Assembly (NCBI RefSeq): GCF_007655135.1
Contig: NC_045129.1
Location: 39,619,122 to 39,683,121 of the forward strand
DNA: 64,000 nt
Reading direction: 5' to 3'
From: Punica granatum
Taxonomy: Eukaryota; Streptophyta; Magnoliopsida; Myrtales; Lythraceae
Positions 35,001 through 46,600 of this stretch are shown in pieces. A model generated the notes under the pieces. The model was not told the origin of the DNA and made no database searches. It saw nothing but the letters and a program-made list of their open reading frames with translations. Position 1 is the stretch's first letter. Every line of letters starts with the position of its first letter. Position numbers and translations under genes: made by a program.

Positions 35001-37373
35001 GGATGATCAGTAAATCCTATGCAATATAGTGAAAACAAAACCGAACCAAATAATTTATCGAAAAAAATGAAACCAAAGAAAGAATATCTTCAACTCACTA
35101 ATTATAAAACTAAAAATCGCATGCTGAGTGTTTATTTACGTATATAATCATGCATTTAGTTTTTCCTTCATAGTAGCTACACAAGGAGACAAAGGCTGAA
35201 GTGGTTTATCTTTCAGATCTAAAATATATATCTATCTTTGGCAGGCCTAGGGTCTATATCTGTGGCAATATATGATAAGTGCCCGTGAACGGAAGCAAGG
35301 CAACTGTTGGAGGCGTTTTTAGACCAATTTGTATGCGTAAGAAAGGAAATAAATGTGAAAGAAGAATAACAAAGAACAGGGCGTTATATGTGTGTGCATA
35401 GTTTTCATGCTACAAGAAGGATAGGCCATGTAAGAGTTCTTCCAATTTTGAGAGGAAAAGAGAAGAAATTCTTAGAACTGTATGATCTTATCCTCAAATT
35501 TTTTTTTAAAATTTTTTTGTTCTGATAAAACAAACACCATGTGCCACGGTTCACAGTGGAACAATGCATTATAGGCTTTATAACACGATATTAATTCATG
35601 GAGAAACACGACGCATCTGTGATGAAGTTTGAGAATGCTCCAAGGATACAAAGTAGTATTGTGTAAGCAAATTTAAAGTGCATAGGAGGTTTTCAATATC
35701 CCAGCCATGCGTTTAGTTTCATACATGAGGAATAATTTGAGCATTTAACGGAACACAAGCATGGTAAGGACAATCACATCAACTTCATACGCAGTCTTCA
35801 GAAAAGCACGAACTGAACATAAGGCGATCTTCAATGGAAGTGAGCACGCACAAGAAGCAAAGAGGAACCAAACCCGAGGAACTCCTTCAAATGCTGCAAC
35901 ACGATGTCTACCAGGCTGCAGCGATTGGCGGTGATCGGTGTCATTGAAAAGAAAACAAAGGTGCACCGGCATTTGAACAAACAGTTTGAAGGCGCACGAA
36001 CCGGGATGAAATGCATAAGAGTGAGGGAAAAGGCATGGTGATATGGGACCACAGTCAATGTCTGTTCGTAGAGGTAGCAATATGTGTCGTGTCTAAACAG
36101 GTTCGTGTCAGAAAACTCTAAACTCGAATACTACACGTTTAATAAAAGTGTCGAGATTTTCAAACACGAACACGACTCGTCCAAAATTACGTAATTGTAC
36201 AAACAAAACCCTTACTTATTACCAAGAGACATAGTAGAGAGAGAAAGCATGTGTATAATATCACACTCTTGAAGTTTTACATAACATATTTTTATTTTAA
36301 TTCTCATTAATACTTATTGAATTTTTGTTGTAAATATAAACTATGCCTTTTGTTCGTAATTTTTAATAATAATTAACCTAAACATTATTTTAGTATTTAC
36401 TATTCTAACCTCATTTATTAGGGTGTGATACAACTTTATATATATAAATTAAACATAATTAAATGTAGCATTACAAGAAACTAAATCCTTAATATTATAA
36501 TAAACTTAAAAACAAAGAATGATAATTAAAAATATTTAACAAGAAATAAATAAATGAAAATCATTATATGTAGTAGAATCGACAATATTTTGTAGTAAAT
36601 ACTATTAAAAATGCACTGTTTATACTTAATTTTTTTAAACGACAAAGGATCTGATAAATAAAATAAAAATACATATTAGAAAAATTCATATTTGAAAAAT
36701 AATTAATTAAGTATATGAATAAGTTATCAGAGCCGGACTGGACTGACCGGTTCGATCGGTTGGACCGAAAACCAGCGCTTTCGCTGACTCAAAGTGTTTG
36801 AATGAACCCATGAATTGAAAGAAACGGGTGATTTTTTAAGGAAACTCATGTGAACCAACTGGTTCTATGGGTTCTCTTTATTTTTAAAAATTGTCAAAAT
36901 ACCTATGCTTAGAGAAAGAATCGAACCTTAGACCTCCAACCTATTACTTCACCTACTAATCCATTGAGCTATCAACTTTTTATTGTGCACATTTTACCAT
37001 TCCTTTGTGATTTATCTCAATGACATTCCTAAATGTTTATTTATAACCATATTTTAATTGTTTTTCTTAGTAATATTGTAATTATTGTATATTTATCAAG
37101 TTATAATTATTTTCATCGGTAATATTATTATTTATTTAATTTTTAATTAAACGTGCGGTCCGACCCATCGAATCCCTGGTTAAATCCATAAACCCGTGAA
37201 CCCATGTCTCGACCAGTTTGATATTCGGTCAGGTTCTGATAACACTGATCAGAACATAATTAATTGGATACAAGCATATGGAAAAGTAAAATTTAACATG
37301 TGAAATAATGATTTAAATAGTATGTACAAAATGAAGTTTGTATATTTGAAAGAAATGTTTTAATATATCTTTA
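32013..37373. other. Gene-free region with unidentified exon-like fragments
   Basis: No complete gene is seen. The region between two Helitron-type ends (31,982 and 38,396) holds exon-like fragments on the minus strand at about 34,419-34,805, which are listed separately. The rest is AT-rich spacer. Confidence 0.4.
34419..34805 (-). pseudogene. Unidentified exon-like fragments, possible pseudogene
   Basis: Three stretches on the minus strand look like consecutive exons. The first is a piece encoding FKKYRRVLFLVNESR with an AG|GTATGT donor near 34,754. The second follows a CAG acceptor near 34,637 and encodes FLNLNVVADVQTSSTALKA, then LWDYAK. The third, between a CAG acceptor near 34,500 and an AAG|GTAAGT donor near 34,420, encodes EHFDWIEDIFAKKLLFSDSQ, then WLYQAQK. 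The phase between the second and third pieces fits only if one base of the donor is missing. I do not recognise the protein family and cannot find a start or an end. It may be a gene fragment moved here, possibly by a Helitron. Confidence 0.35.
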
Positions 37374-38054
37374 GGGTTAATTGTAACGGTGGTCCAAAAA
37401 ATTTCATGAATGTTTCAGGTTGGTCCAAAAAAATTTTTTGGTAACTTGTTGGTATAAAAAGTTCCAAACCGTTTCAATGTAGTGCATTCTATCAATTGCC
37501 CTTAATGTCGTTAACATTTTACCGACGTGACACGTCCTATGTGTCACTTTTATTACGTGGAACCAATCATAGTGTACCATGTCATTTAAGAGAACATAAA
37601 ATCTAAAAAAGTCCAATAAAAATACAGAAAATAATAAAAAATACTAAAAATATAGATAAAAAATTTAAAAATTTAAAAATTAAAATAAAATTATTTAAAA
37701 ATTAAAATTAAAAATAATAAAAAATATTTTTAAAATTTAAAAGTTTTTAATTTTTTTAAAATTAAAAAATTAAAAATAATTTTCTAAAATTTTATATTTT
37801 TTGTATTTTTATTGGACTTTTTTTTAGATTTTATGTCCTATTAAATGAAGTGGCACACTATGATTGGTTCCACGTAATAAAAGTGACACATAGGACGCGC
37901 CACATCAGCAAAATGTTAACGGCGTCAGAGGCAATTGACGGAATGTACTACATTGAAACGATTTAGAAACTTTTTGTACCAAGTTACCAAAAAAACATTT
38001 TGGACCAACTTAAAACATTCATGAAACTTTTTGGACCACCGATGTAATTGACCC
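37374..38054. mobile_element. 681-bp near-perfect palindromic TIR element
   Basis: The left arm starts GGGTTAATTGTAACGGTGGT, and the right arm ends in its inverse, ACCACCGATGTAATTGACCC. The inverted match runs through most of the element, including GGTTCCACGTAATAAAAGTG, with an AT-only centre near 37,700. The dinucleotide TA flanks both ends and may be the target duplication. There is no coding capacity. The same kind of ends is seen at 6.9 and 13.5 kb. Confidence 0.82.
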
Positions 38055-38364
38055 TATATTTTTATACTATATTACTAGTTAAATAAATATCCTACGTATA
38101 TTACATAAAATAACTAGTTATATACATACATGATTTCTAGGAAAAAAATCAATTTTAGACACCAATTATGCGATATAAAGGGTCACATAAAAAAGTAAAA
38201 AAAAATATAAAATATAAAATAAATTTAATATCAATATAATTTAAATAAGAGAATCAGTAGTAAGTTGTCACTAAACTATTTAAAATGAGTCTAATAAAGA
38301 TTATTTTGTAGAATTTTTAGCTACAGTTAAGAATTCTAAAATTATGAATAATTACCATTAAAAA

Positions 38365-38396
38365 CAAACATGTGCAATACACGAGTTAGAGCACTA
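38365..38396 (+). mobile_element. Helitron-type 3' terminus, plus strand
   Basis: A GTG-CAATA-CAC mini-hairpin is followed by GAGTTAGAGCA and CTAG, then T. It is the mirror arrangement of the ends at 31.26 and 31.98 kb. A short Helitron could begin near 38,055, next to the palindrome, but no 5' TC end is certain. Confidence 0.5.
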
Positions 38397-38762
38397 GTAA
38401 TAAATAAGTAAAAAGGAATTCATGGATAATGGGAATTCAGTTCACAGCCGGGGAAGATTATAACCAATAGGCTGGGCTGATCTGTTCTGAAACACAGAGT
38501 GCCCAATTAACAGAGCTCCAATCCATGCAATTGGCCCAATACTCAGGCCCACAAAAAGAGGGACACTTTCCTTGGGCCCGATCCCTCTTCATCTTCTCCG
38601 ACCTTCTCAAACTCGGTCGGTCAGTCAGACGGTCGGTAGCTCCTGTCCCTTTTGTCTTCGCCGTCGGAGTTTGAGCTGCCGTTGAGCGACCCACTACTGC
38701 TACTCCGACCGAGAGGCGAGAGAGAGCGGCCGCCGAGCAAGCCCGCGAGAGCTGCCGGAGTC

Positions 38763-40004
38763 ATGGACGAGGATAGTTCCAACCCGCTCCGTCGGATGTC
38801 GAGCCGGACTCGTAAGGTTGCTCCGAAGATGGCTGCTGCCCTCGCCAGCAGCGATAATCGAGCTCAGGTTTCTTCTCTCTCTTTCCAATTTTATTTTTTG
38901 CTTGCGTGTCTGAATTAGGATAAAATTTTGAATGAGACGTACATTTTCATGATTGATGGTATAGGCCGCCCTCGCTCGCCTTGAAGCTCTGGAAAATGAT
39001 TATACGGGGATTGAGACAGAGAATCTTAACGATGATGACGAGGCTTCTCTCGACGACGACGATGATCAAGGTCCATTTCATCTTTTATAAATCTTAATCT
39101 CCAATTTCTCTCCCTTTATCCATGTTTCTCGGCAACTCTTCATCTTGGCATCATTCAGTCAATTACCTGTCACTTGTCAGTCACGCTGATGGTCTGTTGG
39201 GTTCGTGATTTTGCCTAGGTCGGGTCTGTGTTCGCATTGTCGTTTAAATGTAGCTTTGATACTGGAAAAAGTAGACAAGATATCATTCCTCAAGCATTAC
39301 TTCTTCTGCTGGTAATTGTTGTCCGGTGATTTGGGAAGCTTATAGCTTGGATGCCCATAAATAATGACATCATCCGGTTTAGAACTTGAGTTGAATCCTG
39401 ATATGATCGGACCTGATTTTCCATCGGGTACTTACACGATATGCCCATCTCCTTCCTGCGTAACATTGTCTGTGTGATGTTCACTAATACACCGCAAAAA
39501 CAATGAAGTCTCTCTTTATTGTAAATCCGGATGAAGCATAAAGTAGTTGTTCCACACTGTGCAGTAGAAGCAATAAATAAGGGTTTCTATTTGACCTTGA
39601 TGGGCTGCAGCTTATATCCAGAAGAAGCAATCAAAGAGCACCAAGCGTAAAACCCGACAGGCAAAGGCTCTTGAAAATGCCAGGAAGGCGACGTTCCTTG
39701 AGCTCCTGCACGAGGTGAAAACGACAATGCCAGTTGTTCTGATCTTTTCCCTTAATTGGTGTCATAACTGAGGTCTACCGTTGCCCCTTTGTGCTTACAG
39801 GCGAACCTGGAGTCCTTACCTCCACATGTACCGTCATACTTGCGAGCAGCAGTTGGGCCTCCAAGCTCCACCTCTCGCCGCCATTTCTGCACTGTCTGTG
39901 GATGTACTGCCAACTACACGTGTGTGAGGTGTGGAATGCGCTTCTGTTCATGCCGATGCCAGAATATTCACAACGATACTCGATGTTTGAAATTCGTAGC
40001 CTGA
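38763..40004 (+). CDS. SWC6: SWR1 complex subunit 6 (HIT zinc finger)
   Basis: Four exons, 38763-38867, 38965-39070, 39611-39714 and 39801-40004, join in frame to 172 residues. The product matches plant SWC6/SEF, a subunit of the SWR1 chromatin remodeller that exchanges H2A for H2A.Z and is needed for FLC expression and flowering time. The N-terminus has NPLRRMSSRTRKVAPKM, then an acidic stretch around residues 60-70 (DDDEASLDDDDDQ) and a basic block (KKQSKSTKRKTRQAK). The C-terminal HIT zinc finger has its ligands in place: Cys135, Cys138, Cys146, Cys149, Cys154, Cys158, His162 and Cys167. The length is close to the family's. It is convergent with the laccase gene, with 521 bases between stop codons. 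Confidence 0.95.
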
Positions 40005-40525
40005 GTTGTAACAAACGAATTCAAGTTGTTTAACATGTGCATATCTTGTGAAAAGTCAAATTAGTCTTGCTCTAGGAGTGCTGATATTCCGCTACAAGGT
40101 CCCATCCCATGTACTGTTTCTCTTAATGTAGTACCGTTGGAAGTTAAATCCAATGGACTCTTTCATGACAAGGTCCAGCAACATTGTTGGCTAATTCAGT
40201 TTGATCTGTATGTGGAGAATTCAGGGGCCATATGGTGCTCTGTTTCACTTAATGGTTGATCATATATCATGCAATGCATTCACTTTGAGGGTATAAGCAC
40301 AGAGTCGCGAAATCAATTGTATATCTAGAATCACATTCTTAGTTTCAAATGGCACTATTCTCCCGTCGAAATGGATCGAGAGTTTTTACAAATATGAAGT
40401 AAATGCTGGAAATGGAAGGAAGAAACACAACTGATCAAGCAAACAATGGGACCATATTTGGTTGAACAATCACTACAATCACTCATAATAAATCTACTTA
40501 TTTTTGGGATTCTGCTGATGATGCT

Positions 40526-41843
40526 TTAACAGCGTGGAAGATCCAATGGCGGAGGCTGTACTGTCTGCAACTCCCCGACCCCGTTCTCCACCAAGAAAGA
40601 CATAGCGAGACCCCATATTAGATGCGAATCAAGATGACAATGCATCAACCACACTCCTGTTTTTCGCACATAAAAATGGATCAAAACGTTATCAATCCGA
40701 TTGCCTTTTTCAGATATAAATTTGGACGGAAACTTGCTGGAAATAGTAATCAAATATACTTACCGGGGTTATCGGCCACGAATCGGATGGCCACCCATCC
40801 GCCAGGAGGGGTGCCGATGGTGTTTCTCATTGGCGGGTCCACGAGATTGAACTTGGGAGTGTCCCTCCTTGCATCGAAGTTCCCAAATCCCATCCCGACC
40901 ACTGCAAATTGGTATCCATGGAGATGCATTGGGTGGTCTTCAGTAGTTACGATGCTCGTGTCCTGCATCACAATTTGTACTTGGGACCCGTACTTCAACT
41001 TGTACAGCTTAGTCGCTTTCACGGGTTGCCACAGCCCTCGGCTCACGTTTCCAGTGTAATCAAACTTGATTGGGGGTGACGGAGGGAAATCAGTTGTGAA
41101 GACTCCTGGCATGTTCTGATAGTAGGCCTGCATCAAGGAATTGGCTCTTGGCAACACAAAGGAAACGTTGTTTATGCTGGTGGTAAATCGGGTCCCATTG
41201 GGTCCTTGGCACCGGGGGCTAGGCCGGGAGCAGTTGATCAGCCCAAGCCCAACGGTGAAGAATAGGTTCTCGTCAACCTGTAAGGGCACTTTGACCTTCC
41301 AAGGGCTTCGGAATTGCGCGGTGAAGGCTGTTGCAGTGGCTGTGTCATTGAAGGCGGGTAGGCTCGGGAGGATTGGGGTGGAGGCGGGTTGGCCTTTCTT
41401 GCCACCGCAAGGGGCAGACTTGTATTGGAGGATAGCGGTGGTGGTGGTGTTATCGAAGGCAGCATTCTGAGCTGTTTGGTAGGCCCGTGCAGCCATGTAG
41501 TAGCGGCCGGGAGCCTGATTGGCCGTGAGGAGGACATTCGTGGTCTGGCCAGGAGAGATCATGATGACGTTTGTGGTGAAGGGCTTGGTGTAGGCTGCGT
41601 CGGCTGCGACTACTGTCAGCATGTGATTGGCCACAGAGAAGAAGAGCTCTTGTTCGAGTGCAGCATTGATGATTCTGAGGAGAATCGTCTCCCCTGCTCC
41701 CACTGGGAAAACTGTGGTTTCTGCATAATATGAAATGAAAGTAGAAGAATTATATATGGGCAGATAGTCTTTTAAGTTATGTATGACCATCTCAAAGAGG
41801 AAGTTAATTCGCACAAGGACTCGAATTACTTAGTGAGCGAATA

Positions 41844-41905
<62 letters not shown>

Positions 41906-43165
41906 CTTTGCTGGAGCACCGGTAGAGATCTCCGGGTTGGCCGTTGATGGTGTATGCATCAGAGACATTGGGAGCAGCACCTGTGAAGAGTGCAAGCTTC
42001 AGCACGTCCATCGGGTTCCGGTCCCACCATTCCCCTGTTTCATTTCAGCACCAAAACAAGAGAGAAGAGAAGTTTGTATCATTCTTTGCTGGCGAATCAA
42101 ATCAAATCAAATCCTGCATGAAATGCAAACTGGCTTGGCTGACTGCATTAATTTTTATTTTACTTGGGTCTGGGCTGGGCGTTTTAAAGACGAACGATAG
42201 TGTGCCTGTGTTGGCTCTTACCTAGGAGGACTGGGAACTCGCGCTTGGGCATGGGGAAGGGGTAAGGTTTGCCCAACCTAGGATAGATGATGAGGGCTCC
42301 ATAGACGGTAGCTCGGAGCCACTGGCTGTGAGCGTGCCACCATAGAGTCCCCTCCTGATTCTGGATGGTGAAGCGGTAGGTATAAGTTGCACCAGGTTGG
42401 ATTGGGCACTGGGTCACGTATACGGGGCCATCTGCCCATGGGTTGCGCAACTGGCGAACACCGTGCCTAGTTGTTCATAAAAAACATTAACCAACCAAAG
42501 TAAGAAAATCAGCCATTCATTCATTTGCTTCTGTCTTTATAAAATCAATCATTCATTCATTCATTTGCTTCTGTCTTTATCATTTTACAAAATGTAAAGG
42601 GGGCTGATATTTGTGTATTTGGTATCAAGTAGTATAACAGAACAGACATCTTAATTCTACAAATTAACTCCCTATAGTGTCTTCTAGCTAGAAGTCACAC
42701 CAAGCCCCCTTTTTTTCCGCATTTCTTGAAGGGTAAGCTTCTCCGCAGGAGAGTCATACCAAAACGTTATAAGACATTAAAAAAAAAAAAGTGTTGCATA
42801 AAAATAAATAAAAGCAGAGACTCGACAGTTTGGAAAAGCCAAAGTCTTACTTGCCATTAGAACTTGGAAATGGAAATGCATTTGATAATTAGAGGACATT
42901 TTAGAAATTATTATTCTGGTTTTAGTCATGGGGGTGGTGGTGGTGGTTTTATTACCAATGAAGGGTGATGTTATAACGAGCTTGGTTGATGGCTTTGATG
43001 ACGAGGGAATCTCCGTCCCTCACTTCCAAGGTTGGGCCAGGGAACTGCCCATTCACGGTGATGGTACTATGAGTCCTGCACAGCCTCTTCACTGGAGTTG
43101 CTTGAATCTGTATCAAAATGCTTATTTGTTGTTAAGTCATTCGATCAATTGACCGATCACATCTC

Positions 43166-43202
<37 letters not shown>

Positions 43203-43468
43203 TACTACTAATACTATATTACTATTACTAGCATAGACGATAATAATAAGGAAGGAAAAAAAAAAAAAAAAAGGAATGTAGAGGAAGGTCGGGATGGGAG
43301 TCTCGATCAGGAAGGAACATAACATACCACAAATTCATGATAGTGAGTTTCAGCGTCTGAGAAGGAAGCTAAAGAAAGAATCACCACCACAAAGAGAAGG
43401 CCGAGTAAGGAGTGAGCAGAGCTCCTCCACGGCCGATTCGAGAGCTTATGATGATGAGCAGCCTCCAT
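40526..43468 (-). CDS. LAC11: Laccase-11-like multicopper oxidase
   Basis: Six exons, 43328-43468, 42956-43107, 42222-42466, 41906-42034, 40764-41720 and 40526-40656, join in frame to 584 residues. A hydrophobic segment at about 20-36 and a likely cut after SFSDA make a signal peptide, so the protein is secreted. The copper ligands are complete: HWHG (His97, His99), WWHAHSQW (His142, His144), HPMHLHG (His485, 488, 490) and HCHLDSH (His547, Cys548, His549, His553). The axial position ten residues after Cys548 is Leu, as in high-potential plant laccases. The C-terminus [10 protein letters not shown] and the loop [11 protein letters not shown] point to the LAC11 branch, which oxidises monolignols during lignification. 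The exon 4 donor lies inside a GT microsatellite. Confidence 0.95.
41651..41671 (-). promoter_or_regulatory. Degenerate miR397 target-like site in laccase exon 5
   Basis: The minus strand reads CATCAATGCTGCACTCGAAC plus A, where laccase targets of miR397 usually have a sequence complementary to the whole miRNA. From memory of miR397, pairing is good over the miRNA's 3' half but is broken at miRNA positions 2 and 3, with G:U pairs at 5 and 15. It is probably a weak site or a non-target. Confidence 0.35.
41850..41905. repeat. AT/AC compound microsatellite at a splice donor
   Basis: An AT run (about 41,850-41,881) is followed by AC repeats up to 41,905, directly against laccase exon 4. On the coding strand the intron starts with GTGTGTGT repeats and then TATATA. 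Confidence 0.95.
42513..42582. repeat. Short tandem duplication in laccase intron 2
   Basis: CATTCATTTGCTTCTGTCTT occurs twice, about 37 bases apart, both followed by TAT. Extra CATT units precede the second copy. Confidence 0.8.
43168..43204. repeat. TTA microsatellite in laccase intron 1
   Basis: About eleven ATT units are followed by ACT units. Confidence 0.9.
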
Positions 43469-43572
43469 TGCTCGATTGCGCTCCCCTTCCTCTTCTCTCT
43501 ATGCTTTTGCTTTGGAGTAGTAATGTAATGAGTTGGGAGTTGATGGTGTTTAAGCGGGCAATCAAGCTGCTC

Positions 43573-43580
43573 TATTTATA
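43573..43580 (-). promoter_or_regulatory. TATA box of the laccase gene
   Basis: The minus strand reads TATAAATA, 105 bases upstream of the start codon. That distance allows a start site near 43,545 and a short leader. Confidence 0.6.
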
Positions 43581-43619
43581 TGTAAAGCTCAGTGCACGGA
43601 AAAACGGAGGGAAAAAATA

Positions 43620-46600
43620 ATCTTTTAATTAATACTAATTTCATATATATATATATAATATTAGTAACCCTAATACAAATTCCCTTCTTTTAATCACCTC
43701 ACACAGCAAAGAAGAGGGATGCCTATATTATGATTATATATATATATATAAAATATAAGTATAATGTACTATGTTTTCGGTAGATATGTTAAGAACGTAC
43801 TGTGTTTAATTTAATTTACTTTATTTATTTATATTTTAATATTTTGCTTGCTCTGGGGGCAAGTTCAGTTCCACACCACCCACAGCACAGAGCAGAGGGG
43901 GATTTGTTGCACCCACACCCACTACACAGTGGCCAAAGGCCCAAAGCCCCAACCCATATTATCCTAAAGAAAGGGAACTAACTAATCATCACAGTCAGTG
44001 TAAATTGCCATTGGAGAAATAAGTAAACCCAAAAAAAACGAAGATATGCACCAAATTTTTAATTTTTGCTTGTATTTTTGTGTGTTTTCCTTCTGGTTTT
44101 GATCTGCCCTAGCTTAGCTAGTTAAGCTTCAATGGGGTTATATATATGGAACCAAAATCTTCTTCTTTCCCCATTCCCGCAGCAATCAACTCATCCCCGT
44201 CGCCGCATTTATCTCTCTCTCACTATTTACCTAGCAAAAAGGATCATTAAGTTAGACACGAAATTAAATTGTATGAAATAGTTTTAATTCTTTTTTAAAG
44301 AGTCTCATCGTACATTCTATATGGTGTCAACAATAGGAGACACGTCTCCTAAAACATCTCATTTGATAGAAAATGAGCTCGTATTCGGATCTAATATAAT
44401 TTTTCAGGAGGACATTGAATTACAGCTTGCAGGACAACGGAGCCATTGCTTTTTGATGATCTTGCAAACTAAACGGAACGATTCAACCTTCCTTTTTTTC
44501 TTTTTTTTTTAATTTCCTTTTAAATGTTTGCGTAGTCGTCATCATCTATATAAAATATTTATATGCAAAGCTCCATTTATTTCACGTAAATGGTTTTTCG
44601 GGGGACAATGATTTCCGGGAAAGTAATTTGTTTTCGGGTGTTTTGAACGATATTGAAAAAAATTGATTTTATATGTTCGGGTACACTATGAAAATGAACT
44701 CCCGGAAAAGGACCTGCACCGAAGAAAATAAAAGAAAAAGAAATAGAGAGATTACCTATGTGTGAGAAATGATTTACCTTTTGCGCTTCGTTAGTAGCTA
44801 GACACTATACCACGCATGCATGGGATTATTACTTAATTATGATGCAAAAAATCTTTTTAATAATTAATTTGATTTAAAAAATACTAACACATTGAATTTT
44901 ATTTTTATTTGTGATTATATCATATTGGTATTAAGATGGCTCATTTAAAAAAAAAATTAGAAACCTTTTTCCATTTTTTTCTCAAAATTAATTTTTAACT
45001 TTTAAAGTAAAAATTTCTATGGGAATTAAAATCCGTTATTAAATAATAAATATTTAGAGTTAATTCATGATAAAATTTTCTTGAAATTAAAAAATATTAG
45101 TGGGTAACGTAAATTTGTGATTAATTAATGTTAAATTCAAGTATATGTAAATATTTTAACTTCAAAATTTGTATTTCTTTTATTTATTTATGTAATTAAG
45201 ATTTGATTATAATTTTATAACACTTATATTTATGTTTAACTTAAATTTATTCATTAGAATTTTTTTGCGACCAAAAGGTCGGTTAATGAGAAATCCATTA
45301 TACTAACAAAACATTTTAGTTATTAGATATACTGCATAGAGATTATTAGGTGACAATTTTATTGGATTTATCATGCGTTAATTGATATTATAAAGATAAT
45401 TTACTTAAGTTATTTATTGAAAGTCCTTGATGTCGTGACTTAATTAATGTTAAGTTAGAAATGTGGAAAGCCGGAGATTGAAAAACTGAGGATTTGAGCT
45501 TTTAAGACAAATGGAGACTACCGGCGAATTGTCCAGGCATTACATATTATATATAATATATATATTTTTTTAAGGGTCTGTGAGATACTAATTAATTAGT
45601 TATTAGTCAAAGCAGCTGAAATCATGTTAGCTAAACGATCAGAGGGGAATGTGGACCTAGCATATTCTTTCCTCTGTATGATGGAGGAGATCTCTTTCTT
45701 GTGTAGCCAAGATTAGTGCTTCGGATGATCCTTCTTTGATTTCGGTTCTGAAGGTTACTAATTAATTAAAGCTTATGTTATATAATTTTATTATAATGAT
45801 GATGATGATGTTGGTGGTGGTGCCGGTCATAAGCGATTACGGGGAGGGGAGAAGAATGACGAGTGTTTCAGTTAGGAGTAAGTAGAGGGTTGAATTGTGG
45901 GTTGGGGTTGGGTAAACGAAGAAACGATCCACTCTATTATTTTTATATATTATATATGTCTTCGTCATGTGTATAATCTAATCTAATAAAGATAAAACCT
46001 ATCAAAAAAAATATTCTAATATATATTTATATAAGATTAGTTTGATGGATTTCTGTTAAGTGTTTTGAAGTCAGACAACTGTTCCAAGTACTATGACATT
46101 TTATTTTCGACCATTGACGACGTTGTTAACATATAATACATATACATCTTCATAACTACACGCCACTCCACAACTCTATTACTATCATCCTTAATATAAA
46201 TAATCAATAATAAGGTATAGCTCAGTTGGTAACGCCTAGTATTCCAATCCAAGCATTGAGCAAATAAGGTGGGAAGAGTCCAAGGAAAGTCCCCTTATTT
46301 ATTGTTGAATTCGCTTACGCTATTAGTACTCTGACTATAGACTTGCAGATGGGTGTTGTTATCTCTATACCTCCTCATTATGGTTGTGATGATGAGTTTA
46401 GGCTCTCAAATTCTAGTGTAATTATGACTCAAAAGGAACATTTCATAGGGAGATTTGGACCCATATAATTACTTCCCATGGGAGTTACTAGTTACTATGC
46501 CGGTTGTGTCCGACTCCTTTTTCTCATAGAGGAAAAAAAAAAAAAAAGAGAGAATAGGATAATCAGCTCCAAGTCCCAAAAAAGGCCTGATGAGATGACA

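Noticed and set aside
35745..36080. 111-codon open frame on the minus strand
   Set aside because: No recognisable domain, several overlapping frames of equal length, and no splice or promoter context.
45700..45830. miR169-like TAGCCAAG start
   Set aside because: Only the first eight bases fit, and no complementary star strand lies within 200 bases.
46203..46270. tRNA-like start (GGTATAGCTCAGTTGGTAAC)
   Set aside because: It has an A-box-like D arm, but there is no B box, T arm or acceptor stem within 80 bases. It is at best a fragment.
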